Shown here piece by piece: positions 1 to 5,823 of a stretch of 9,933 bases of DNA (position 1 is the first letter of the stretch; the number at the start of each line of letters is the position of its first letter). The stretch spans positions 1 to 9,933 of the forward strand of contig CATZIR010000021.1 in the NCBI GenBank assembly GCA_958420145.1, read 5' to 3'. The DNA is from an uncultured Eubacteriales bacterium (lineage in GTDB: Bacteria; Bacillota; Clostridia; Christensenellales; UBA1242). The position numbers and the translations under genes are program-made. The notes beneath the pieces are model-generated. The model was not told the DNA's origin. It saw only the letters and a program-made list of their open reading frames with translations, and made no database searches.

Positions 1-1061
1 TTGTTTTCGTATCTAAACCAACATAGTCCCTTGCCTTCTTTGTCTAGAACAAATATAGTCATTTCATCAAAGAATCTTCTTGATTTTCCTTTACAAGGTG
101 CAACGATAGCCTTTATAGTCTTGTCTTTGAAAATTGAGAATGTTGTGTTACTGAAAATATCATTTAGCGTTCTTACAATTAGTGGGTTTCTAAGGTCTGG
201 CTTGTCTGAAGCATATTTTTCCATTGCTTCTTTCCAAGTAAGTCTCTTGAAAGGTTTTTGGCAAATTTCAAAATTTGTGAATGTGCCATAAATTCCTGTC
301 GCAATTTCTTCTGCCACTTTAAAAACATCTTCTTGAGTTGCAAAACTCATTTCAAAGTCTATTTGATAAAATTCACCTGGTGTTCTATCTGACCTTGCTG
401 CTTCGTTTCTAAAACAAGGTGCAATCTGGAAATATTTATCAAAACCAGATACCATTAAAAGTTGTTTAAATTGTTGTGGCGCTTGTGGCAAAGCAAAGAA
501 CTTGCCTGGAGCATTGATAGTTGGAACAATGTAGTCTCTTGCACCTTCTGGAGAAGAAGATGTAAGAATTGGTGTTTGAACTTCTACAAAGCCCATATCA
601 TACATCTTGTTTCTAATATAGTGCAAAATATTAGAACGCATTACAACTTTTTGGTGCATATTTGGGTTTCGTAAATTCAAATATCTATACTTCAAGCGAA
701 GGTCTTCACTAGCAAGTGTGTCACTAACTTCAAATGGAAGTGCAGAAGTGCATTTTCCAAGCATTTTTATGCTATCTACTAGTACTTCGATGTCGCCAGT
801 AGGCATATTTGGGTTTTTACTTTCTCTTTCTACAACTTTTCCCTGAACACAAACAACGCATTCTTTTGAAAAGCCTGAAAGCAAGTTTTCATCTCTAACA
901 AGAAGTTGAGTTATGCCGTAGTGGTCTCTAAGAGTAACGAATGTTATTCCGCCAAATTTTCTAATAGAGTTAATCCAGCCAGACAAAACAACTTCTTCGC
1001 CAACATTCTTGATTGTTAATTCGCCACATGAATGTGTCCTGTATACATTTTTTTCTATCAT
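1..1061 (-). CDS. aspS: Aspartyl-tRNA synthetase, N-terminal ~353 residues (3' end outside window)
   Basis: Charges tRNA-Asp with aspartate in the cytoplasm (class II synthetase). The ATG at 1061 follows a good ribosome binding site (GAGGA, 7 nt upstream), and the frame is open to the window edge, so about 353 of the usual ~590 residues are present. Residues 1-110 form the OB-fold anticodon-binding domain (RTHSCGEL near residue 8, SGWINSIRKFGGITFVTLRD at 27-46). Class II motif 1 follows at about 140-165. Motif 2 is FRNE...R.DR at 217-226, followed by GEFYQIDFEMSF. YASDKPDLRNP, typical of AspRS rather than AsnRS, lies further on. The GEFYQ(L/I)D version of motif 2 is the form I associate with alphaproteobacterial AspRS. 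The GAD insertion and motif 3 would lie beyond position 1. The gene appears to be transcribed alone from its own promoter. Confidence 0.95.
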   Translation of the reverse strand, partial: MIEKNVYRTHSCGELTIKNVGEEVVLSGWINSIRKFGGITFVTLRDHYGITQLLVRDENLLSGFSKECVVCVQGKVVERESKNPNMPTGDIEVLVDSIKMLGKCTSALPFEVSDTLASEDLRLKYRYLNLRNPNMHQKVVMRSNILHYIRNKMYDMGFVEVQTPILTSSSPEGARDYIVPTINAPGKFFALPQAPQQFKQLLMVSGFDKYFQIAPCFRNEAARSDRTPGEFYQIDFEMSFATQEDVFKVAEEIATGIYGTFTNFEICQKPFKRLTWKEAMEKYASDKPDLRNPLIVRTLNDIFSNTTFSIFKDKTIKAIVAPCKGKSRRFFDEMTIFVLDKEGKGLCWFRYEN

Positions 1062-1145
1062 TTTTATTCCTCGATTTAGCATTTTGTTTTGTTAAAATCT
1101 GCTCAAATATATTTTTCACAACTTTAACAAGTATTTTGCCTAGGT

Positions 1146-1174
1146 ATAATATCAAAAACAACAAAAAAAGTCAA
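1146..1174 (-). promoter_or_regulatory. SigA-type promoter of aspS
   Basis: On the minus strand, TTGACT (1174-1169), a 17-nt spacer and TATTAT (1151-1146). Each hexamer differs from consensus at one base. Transcription should start near 1139, giving a leader of roughly 80 nt, too short for a T-box. Confidence 0.75.
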
Positions 1175-1177
1175 ATG

Positions 1178-1197
1178 ATTGCATAGGTTTATGCAAT
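1178..1197. repeat. Perfect 8-bp inverted repeat upstream of the aspS -35
   Basis: ATTGCATA, 4-nt spacer GGTT, TATGCAAT. It sits 3 bp upstream of the aspS -35 hexamer and directly after the terminator of the acetyltransferase gene. It could be an operator or a second hairpin. A related GCATA/TATGC repeat occurs at 7079-7091. Confidence 0.5.
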
Positions 1198-1198
1198 T

Positions 1199-1231
1199 AA
1201 AAAAGTCTAAGGCATATTACCATTAGACTTT
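1199..1231 (-). terminator. Rho-independent terminator of the GNAT gene
   Basis: Read on the minus strand: AAAGTCTAA, a 12-nt loop, TTAGACTTT, then further T's (run of six T's at 1204-1199, partly in the stem). It lies 20 nt after the TAG stop at 1252. The stem is low in GC but perfectly paired over 9 bp. Confidence 0.7.
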
Positions 1232-1251
1232 GTTCAAAATTCTTTGCTTTT

Positions 1252-1752
1252 CTACTTTTCTATAACATAATATCTAGTTTGTGTTTCGAGATATAATTTT
1301 CCACCATTTTTTTCTATAACTTTTTGCGAATAAACATTGTTTATGTTTGCTTGAAGATAAATTGGACAAATACCGAGTTCCTTGCATTTCTCAATCGCTA
1401 GACCCACCATCTTTGTTGCGTAGCCCTTATATCGTTGCGATTTTCTAATAGCGTAGAAAATATTGCCAGACCACTTTTTCCAGTTGTCGTCTATTTTTGT
1501 TCTAATGCCAATGTAGCCAACGGGTTCACCGCTAACATACATTATGTATGTAATTGTAGGTGTATCAAACTGTGAAATGTTTTGAAATTTTCTAGCAATT
1601 TGGTTCTCTAAATATGCCGTAAAATTTTCAAACGGTAGTCCAAAGCATAAGTTTGTCGAGCCATTTTCTTTTGCAGGAATATCTTGATACATATCGTATT
1701 CTACCTGTCCCATTTCCGTACACAATTCTTTTAGTACAAATTCATTTTTCAT
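1252..1752 (-). CDS. GNAT-family N-acetyltransferase
   Basis: Cytoplasmic acetyl-CoA-dependent N-acetyltransferase of 166 residues, a usual length for the fold; the acceptor substrate cannot be predicted. GNAT motif A is visible: beta-4 at about 97-103 (NIFYAIR), then the pyrophosphate-binding loop R107-Y-K-G110-Y-A112 and helix alpha-3 (ATKMVGLAIEKCKELG). Motif B follows with LQANINNVYSQKVIEKNGG at 133-151, the Asn-rich segment and helix ending in the 'KNGG' turn common in the family. The C-terminal beta strand is YYVIEK. No Shine-Dalgarno precedes the ATG at 1752. Instead a promoter ends 6 nt upstream of it, so the mRNA should be leaderless. It is a single-gene unit with a terminator downstream, and no neighbour hints at the substrate. 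Confidence 0.85.
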   Translation of the reverse strand: MKNEFVLKELCTEMGQVEYDMYQDIPAKENGSTNLCFGLPFENFTAYLENQIARKFQNISQFDTPTITYIMYVSGEPVGYIGIRTKIDDNWKKWSGNIFYAIRKSQRYKGYATKMVGLAIEKCKELGICPIYLQANINNVYSQKVIEKNGGKLYLETQTRYYVIEK

Positions 1753-1758
1753 ATGCTC

Positions 1759-1787
1759 ATTTTAACATATCTGCATTTTAGTTACAA
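1759..1787 (-). promoter_or_regulatory. Promoter of the GNAT gene, leaderless geometry
   Basis: On the minus strand, TTGTAA (1787-1782), a 17-nt spacer and TAAAAT (1764-1759). The ATG begins only 6 nt after the -10 box, so the expected +1 falls on or next to the A of the start codon. Confidence 0.6.
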
Positions 1788-1792
1788 CTAAA
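1777..1792. promoter_or_regulatory. Palindrome covering the GNAT -35 box (possible operator)
   Basis: TTTAGTT-AC-AACTAAA is a perfect 7+2+7 inverted repeat centred on the -35 hexamer of the acetyltransferase promoter. A repressor bound here would block RNA polymerase. The regulator is unknown. Confidence 0.4.
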
Positions 1793-1946
1793 TATTAAAA
1801 AAGTGTTTTTTAAGTCCACAAAAGAGTAAAAAGTCCAACACCAAAACAAGTGTTTAGAAAAACAACCGAAAATGGAAACAAATTCTAGAGTTACACTCGC
1901 CAAAGGCGAAGATTTAAACATATATATTTTACTAGGAGAATATTGT

Positions 1947-2054
1947 ATGAAATGTGATTTTTGCAAGAGAAATAATTTTTGGAAAAATAAAGAAGAAAGG
2001 ACATCTGAGACTGCTCGTATCATAATGGGGCCACAAGGCTGGTCCAAGGGGTGA
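1947..2054 (+). pseudogene. 5' part of a frameshifted collagen-like gene
   Basis: The ATG at 1947 has a good ribosome binding site (AGGAG at 1934-1938, 8 nt upstream) and opens a frame encoding MKCDFCKRNNFWKNK..., followed by ARIIMGPQG, the usual way a collagen-like stretch begins. After this first triplet the frame reads WSKG and stops at TGA 2052-2054. The +1 frame (open from 2026) carries on with GPR-GEQ-GIQ and so on into the downstream gene. I therefore read 1947-2574 as one gene interrupted by a small indel between about 2036 and 2051. The Gly codons at 2037 and 2041 belong to different frames and are 4 nt apart; in-register triplets would need 9, so loss of 5 nt is the simplest single event. 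Sequencing error or reinitiation at the downstream GTG are alternatives. No signal peptide is present. Confidence 0.6.
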
Positions 2055-2175
2055 ACAAGGCATTCAAGGCTTAGTGGGACCAAAAGGCGACAAAGGCGAC
2101 ATTGGTCCTACTGGTCCACAAGGTGAAATTGGACCACAAGGAATTCAAGGCGAAAAGGGTGAAAAGGGTGATAAT
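2041..2175 (+). repeat. Gly-X-Y collagen-like triplet tract (15 triplets)
   Basis: GGN codons occur every 9 nt without interruption, with recurring CAAGGC and AAAGGCGA-type units. Such tracts are prone to slippage and length change, which fits the indel just upstream. Confidence 0.8.
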
Positions 2176-2574
2176 GGTTCTTTGGTTGTGCCAAGTTACG
2201 CAAATTTTTTAAACACCGCACAACAAACAATTTTGTTTGACACTATGCAAACGGGTTTTGTTTCGTTCAACTCCACACCTATTTCACAAGGCATAACACT
2301 ACAAAATGGCACTGATATTGTAGTTGGAGACGCAGGAGTATACAAACTCGACTTCTCTTTTTCAATAAATAATTTTTATAACTCTAGCAATCTTCGGTTA
2401 TTCGTTAATGATTCGTCTGTGACCACTCTACTCTCATCTTTTGCAAACGGAAATTATGCCACTAGCAGAATTATTAGATTACAAGCCAACGACAATATCA
2501 AAGTTGGAGCAACTGCAACAAGACTTGTGCTAAATAGTGGACTATCACTCATAATTTTTAAGATTGATGAATAA
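2074..2574 (+). CDS. Collagen-like protein with BclA-type C-terminal domain (main open part of the frameshifted gene)
   Basis: A glycoprotein-like structural protein of the spore or cell-surface collagen type. The frame is open from 2026; 2074 is a GTG with a weak AAGG 5 nt upstream, and the natural start is more likely the ATG at 1947 in another frame. From 2041 there are 15 uninterrupted Gly-X-Y triplets ([24 protein letters not shown] ...), rich in charged residues and Pro, able to form a triple helix. A linker ([11 protein letters not shown]) leads to a ~125-residue beta-rich domain that resembles the trimerising C1q/TNF-like domain of BclA ([33 protein letters not shown]-like strand, final LIIFKI). 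It lacks a signal peptide and a wall anchor. A strong terminator follows. It stands alone and faces the converging HD-TGS gene. Confidence 0.8.
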   Translation: MGPKGDKGDIGPTGPQGEIGPQGIQGEKGEKGDNGSLVVPSYANFLNTAQQTILFDTMQTGFVSFNSTPISQGITLQNGTDIVVGDAGVYKLDFSFSINNFYNSSNLRLFVNDSSVTTLLSSFANGNYATSRIIRLQANDNIKVGATATRLVLNSGLSLIIFKIDE

Positions 2575-2600
2575 TTAAAGCCAAAACCTAACAGAAATAC

Positions 2601-2627
2601 AAAAACACCTATAATTAGGTGTTTTTT
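2601..2627. terminator. Bidirectional terminator between the collagen-like and HD-TGS genes
   Basis: AAAAACACCTA, loop TAAT, TAGGTGTTTTT plus one further T: an 11-bp perfect stem. On the plus strand it ends in T's after the collagen-like gene. On the minus strand it also ends in a T run, 32 nt after the HD-TGS stop. Confidence 0.85.
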
Positions 2628-2658
2628 GTAGTTAATTAATTTGAAATTGAATTTATAT

Positions 2659-4092
2659 TTACTGTTTCAAATTTTCTTCAAAATATTTTATTAAAATTTT
2701 TCTTGCAAATTCAGTGTTCACATAAGCAAACCACCTAAGTTTTGCATTATTTTTTAATTTTCCATTCTCATCTTTATCTAAAATTATTTCCACCTTATCT
2801 CCTTCGTTTAGTTTTGTATATGGTGGCAATTTTGTTTTACTATCATTTACAATAGCATACTTAAACGCAAAACCAATATCTTTGTGTATTTTAAAGGCAA
2901 AATCTAGAACCGTACTTCCAGTTGCAACATATTTAACTTCGTTAGAGCGAGTTCTAACTTTTATAAAATCACTTTCAAGTTGATTGATGTTATCTTCGTC
3001 TATTTGGTCCAAGTTTTGACCGTCTAATGTTCCAACTTTAGAGATCAAAAATTCTTTTTCTGTCATAATAAAGAGATTATATTTATTTTTATACTCATCT
3101 TCAATAACATAAAAACATTTGTCGATAATTGGGTCGGTATCAGCATCTATAATTTTTAGATTTGTCCTATATGCAAGTTTATTAAGCATATTAACAACAA
3201 TTTCCTTGCGTGAACCTTCGCTACAAACTAAATTTATATTATAGTTTGAAACTTGTATAATTTGACCAATAGATAGTTTATTTAGATGATTATTCCTAAA
3301 AATTGTTGACAATTTTTCAAAAACTTCCCATTCACTAATAGGGCTAATCTCTATCATTTGAACCGAAGACAAATTAAAGAAAGAGTTTAGGGCTTCTTTT
3401 AATCTTTCAATATTTTTTTTATTATTTTGATGATAAGTTGCATAACTATCAAAATATTGTTTACCATTTTCTTTATTTACAATTTTAAAACATTCATTTT
3501 TAATTTCTTTAAAGAAAAATCCGCTTTTTAGTGCTTTTGCGATTGGCAAAACCCATTTTTCTGTTTCTCTAACCTTTTCAAGTTGCTTTTGGTAATCAAA
3601 CGTTGAAATAGTTCGCAAATTATGTAGTCTATCGGCAAATTTAATTGCAAAACCACTTGGATTTTCTTTTCCTATCTTAATTAATTTTTGAAAAGTTTGT
3701 TCTTCTGCAGATGATTTTATAAATTCTGGGTCCTCATAAATATTTTCATCATTAAAAACATATTTAGATTTATCTATTGCACTAACACAATCCACAAGTT
3801 GAAAAACTGTTTCATTAAACTCTTCTATCATTTGATTAGGAGTATAAAAACAATCTTCTATGGTATCATGTAGTAAAGCACCTGCAATAACTTCTTCATC
3901 AAAGTTTAGTTCTGCAAGTATGATTGCAACTTCTACAGGGTGACTTATGTATGGAGTACCGTCTTTTCTTTTTTGATTATTATGGAGCAATTTTGCCTTG
4001 TCGTACGCCTTTTGAATTATGTCGGTTGGTAATTCATTATTTTTTGCAACTTCTAGCAGATAATTAAATCTGCAGTCAATTTCATCGAACAT
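2659..4092 (-). CDS. RelA/SpoT-related HD hydrolase with TGS domain, no recognisable synthetase domain
   Basis: Probable cytoplasmic alarmone-type phosphohydrolase of 477 residues, against ~730 for long RelA/SpoT proteins. The N-terminal HD domain (about 1-200) closely follows the RSH hydrolase: RKDGTPYISHP with H51, LLHDTIED with H75, D76 and the E79/D80 pair, and KFADRLHNLRT with D154, R155 and H157. All expected Mn2+-binding and catalytic residues appear present. Residues ~200-375 do not show the synthetase motifs of RSH proteins and are not otherwise recognised. A TGS domain follows at about 376-438 (FIKVRTRSNEVKYVATGSTV, DFAFKIHKDIGFAFKYAIVN, LNEGDKVEIIL). The ACT/RRM domain of long RSHs is missing. 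The ATG at 4092 has a very strong AAGGAGGG site and overlaps the end of the regulator gene by 11 nt, so the two are cotranscribed and probably translationally coupled. The exact nucleotide substrate is inference. Confidence 0.85.
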   Translation of the reverse strand: MFDEIDCRFNYLLEVAKNNELPTDIIQKAYDKAKLLHNNQKRKDGTPYISHPVEVAIILAELNFDEEVIAGALLHDTIEDCFYTPNQMIEEFNETVFQLVDCVSAIDKSKYVFNDENIYEDPEFIKSSAEEQTFQKLIKIGKENPSGFAIKFADRLHNLRTISTFDYQKQLEKVRETEKWVLPIAKALKSGFFFKEIKNECFKIVNKENGKQYFDSYATYHQNNKKNIERLKEALNSFFNLSSVQMIEISPISEWEVFEKLSTIFRNNHLNKLSIGQIIQVSNYNINLVCSEGSRKEIVVNMLNKLAYRTNLKIIDADTDPIIDKCFYVIEDEYKNKYNLFIMTEKEFLISKVGTLDGQNLDQIDEDNINQLESDFIKVRTRSNEVKYVATGSTVLDFAFKIHKDIGFAFKYAIVNDSKTKLPPYTKLNEGDKVEIILDKDENGKLKNNAKLRWFAYVNTEFARKILIKYFEENLKQ

Positions 4093-5044
4093 CTATTCCC
4101 TCCTTAATGAGTTTGTAGACAGCATCATCTTCTCTATTTGAAACTTTGGCAAATCTAAAAATGTTAGCTTCCAAAATTTCTCCAAAATGAAACTCTAACT
4201 TGTTTCTTAATATTGCTTGTTTTTGTAGTTCTGTTAGCTCTGTAGAAATTTCATTTTTATCTAAATACAATCTTTTAAAGAGTTGAATAATATCTTTTAT
4301 TGCATAGTCCATATTAATTGTAAATTTATTAAAGGTTAGTACATTATAGAGTTCTCCGTCTGGTACATCAAGAATATTTTTAGAAAGAATAATAAATTGA
4401 ACACAAGGGTTATATTCTCTACCCCTAGCAATAGAATTTACTGTTCCCACGCCACCTACATATTTATTTAGTGTTGGTGGGTTGTTTAAAATAATAAAGC
4501 ATTTATCTCTATTTTCCTTGTTTTCTAAATCTATAAACAAACTCTGGTCACTACTTGAAATATTACCATTGTAAATATTACCATTTTCAAGATAAATATT
4601 TTCAATTATCGCATCTGGTTGGTTTAATCGTTTTAATAACTTGGTTGCGTTTGATTGATTTTTTGTAAAGGTAGCAATAACTTTAACATCTTTATCAAAG
4701 GCTTTGTTTTTATAAATACTTAACACGCCATAGTTTAATGTATTTTTTAAACTCGTGTGAACCTCACCTTTGTATGAATCATTGTTGTAGTAATAAATTA
4801 TATAATTTCCAATAAATTGTTCATATGATATAAGTTCTTGAGTATCAAAATTAGAAAACAAAAAGTCGTCTATACTAATACCGAATGCATCTTTAAGGGC
4901 AATTAAAAATTGCATTGACGGTTCACTTGATTTTGACAAATAATTGTTAATACTGGATTGCGAAAAACCAGTTCTATCTGCAATATATTTTTGCGAATAT
5001 TGCTTAGATAATTTTTTTAAATTTTCTTGAAACATTGACTCCAT
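4082..5044 (-). CDS. XRE/Cro-type helix-turn-helix regulator with an uncharacterised C-terminal domain
   Basis: A 320-residue DNA-binding protein. Residues ~8-62 form an HTH_3 domain: KLSKQYSQKYIADRTGFSQS gives helices 1-2, SSINNYLSK the recognition helix, and the segment ends with AFGISIDDFLF. The remaining ~250 residues are mixed alpha/beta with Tyr/Asn-rich strands (NYIIYYYNND, LNYGVLSIYKNK) and a distinctive GGVGTVNSIARGREYNPC at 197-214 followed by VQFIILSKNIL. I know no named family for this part; it looks like a ligand- or effector-sensing module. The end is helical. The ATG at 5044 has AAGGAG 6 nt upstream; the ATG three codons later is less well placed. It stops with TGA inside the start of the HD-TGS gene. 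Autoregulation is plausible because inverted repeats lie upstream of its promoter. Confidence 0.8.
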   Translation of the reverse strand: MESMFQENLKKLSKQYSQKYIADRTGFSQSSINNYLSKSSEPSMQFLIALKDAFGISIDDFLFSNFDTQELISYEQFIGNYIIYYYNNDSYKGEVHTSLKNTLNYGVLSIYKNKAFDKDVKVIATFTKNQSNATKLLKRLNQPDAIIENIYLENGNIYNGNISSSDQSLFIDLENKENRDKCFIILNNPPTLNKYVGGVGTVNSIARGREYNPCVQFIILSKNILDVPDGELYNVLTFNKFTINMDYAIKDIIQLFKRLYLDKNEISTELTELQKQAILRNKLEFHFGEILEANIFRFAKVSNREDDAVYKLIKEGIDVR

Positions 5045-5068
5045 AATTTTCTCCTTAGCATTAACATA

Positions 5069-5097
5069 ATGATAGTCGAAATAATAGACAATGTCAA
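5069..5097 (-). promoter_or_regulatory. Promoter of the XRE/HD-TGS operon
   Basis: On the minus strand, TTGACA (5097-5092, full consensus), a 17-nt spacer and TATCAT (5074-5069). Expected leader about 18 nt, containing the AAGGAG ribosome binding site. Confidence 0.8.
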
Positions 5098-5115
5098 CGA
5101 TGTTTTATTAAAAAG

Positions 5116-5158
5116 ATAATAAAATTTATTATGATATTAATAGTGTTTTATCATAATA
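5116..5158. promoter_or_regulatory. AT-rich inverted repeats upstream of the XRE promoter (possible operators)
   Basis: Two overlapping inverted repeats. ATAATAAA-A-TTTATTAT occupies 5116-5132. TATTATGATA (5127-5136), 12 nt, then TATCATAATA (5149-5158) is a perfect 10-bp pair. The half-site TATCATwAT also recurs across the -10 box (5066-5074). The spacing suits a dimeric XRE repressor, but AT-rich composition makes chance repeats likelier than usual. Confidence 0.45.
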
Positions 5159-5215
5159 GTAATAATTAATTTTGTTTTTCGAAATATTTTAAAAAAATTT
5201 ATTGATAAATATAAC

Positions 5216-5244
5216 AAAAAACCACCAAACTTGCCGGTGGTTTT
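5216..5244 (-). terminator. Terminator of the hydrolase/immunity-like operon
   Basis: On the minus strand: AAAACCACC, 9-nt loop, GGTGGTTTT, ending in a run of six T's. It begins 3 nt after the TAA stop at 5248. Confidence 0.85.
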
Positions 5245-5247
5245 CTA

Positions 5248-5811
5248 TTAATAATATTCAATTATCTTTATTTGTTCTTTTGTTTTTTCATTTTCAAATA
5301 TGTATGTTACTTGGTCGCCGTCTTCTATTTGCTTAACAAACGTCAAATTGTTGCCATCACTATCTGTTGGCCAATCTTCTGTGCCTTGCACCCAACTTGG
5401 CTTTCTTGTTCTACATGGAAAAACTTTATTTATTTCTTCCTTTACAATTTTACTCTTTTTTGTTTTAGATAAGTCATCTGGTAGTTTATTCAAAATATTT
5501 TCTTCTACCCAATCTTGTGCGCTATCTGGTAGCCAATCAGGAATGATTGAATAATAATCTTGGCATAATTTCAAATAATCGTTTGTTGGATTAAAAGTTA
5601 TTTTGTTTTTATTCAAATATCTACAAAAAATAGTGTGAATTTTATCTTTATCAAAAATTGAGTAATTCTCTCTATTTATAAGATTAACTTCATCAAATTC
5701 ATTTTCAATTTTTTCAATCAATGCATTTTCTTGTTTTAAAAAATCAATAAAAACATCAAAACTAATTTTACCTTCAACAAAATCTTTAATAACTTGTAAT
5801 TTTTTATCCAT
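5248..5811 (-). CDS. Immunity-like protein, full-length paralogue
   Basis: A 187-residue soluble acidic protein of unnamed family. Residues 1-30 are a helical N-terminus (VIKDFVEGKISFDVFIDFLK) of a kind seen at the start of putative polymorphic-toxin immunity proteins in Bacillota. After a variable middle come IIPDWLPDSAQDWVEENIL (89-107), a Lys-rich helix (114-130), and KPSWVQGTEDWPTDSDGNNL (137-156) leading into FVKQ and DGDQVTYIFENEKTKEQI. The W-V-Q-G...WP...G..L.F..Q arrangement recalls a beta-sheet domain of immunity or SUKH-like proteins; that comparison is from memory. The ATG at 5811 has AAGGA about 8 nt upstream. It lies 12 nt after the paralogue at 5824-6240 and is last in the probable operon, just before the terminator. 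No toxin gene is visible nearby. Confidence 0.6.
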   Translation of the reverse strand: MDKKLQVIKDFVEGKISFDVFIDFLKQENALIEKIENEFDEVNLINRENYSIFDKDKIHTIFCRYLNKNKITFNPTNDYLKLCQDYYSIIPDWLPDSAQDWVEENILNKLPDDLSKTKKSKIVKEEINKVFPCRTRKPSWVQGTEDWPTDSDGNNLTFVKQIEDGDQVTYIFENEKTKEQIKIIEYY

Positions 5812-5823
5812 TTCTTATTCCTT

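Noticed and set aside
462..674. Plus-strand open frame within aspS, and a similar one at 1-291
   Set aside because: Both are antisense to aspS, whose motifs cover the same bases.
1075..1140. T-box or other riboswitch in the aspS leader
   Set aside because: The leader is only ~80 nt, with no T-box sequence, specifier loop or antiterminator; only a weak 6-bp inverted repeat is present.
970..1164. Minus-strand open frame at the aspS 5' end
   Set aside because: It overlaps the aspS start and promoter in another frame and has no family resemblance.
1201..1231. CRISPR array, tRNA genes or insertion sequences anywhere in the window
   Set aside because: Intergenic regions hold only promoters, terminators and short inverted repeats. 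No regularly spaced repeats, cloverleaf sequences or transposase frames were seen.
1872..1946. Upstream ATG at 1872 as the start of the collagen-like gene
   Set aside because: No Shine-Dalgarno precedes it, and the extra 25 residues look non-coding; the ATG at 1947 has AGGAG at ideal spacing.
2046..2056. Programmed +1 frameshift at AAG-GGG-TGA in the collagen-like gene
   Set aside because: It lacks the spaced Shine-Dalgarno-like stimulator known from prfB, and slipping there would leave the Gly-X-Y register out of phase. A small indel explains the data more simply.
1778..2083. Minus-strand open frame opposite the collagen-like gene
   Set aside because: It overlaps the Gly-X-Y tract in antisense, has no ribosome binding site and no recognisable domain.
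5272..5554. Two plus-strand open frames opposite the immunity-like gene
   Set aside because: Antisense to a gene with a paralogue that confirms its frame; no ribosome binding sites.
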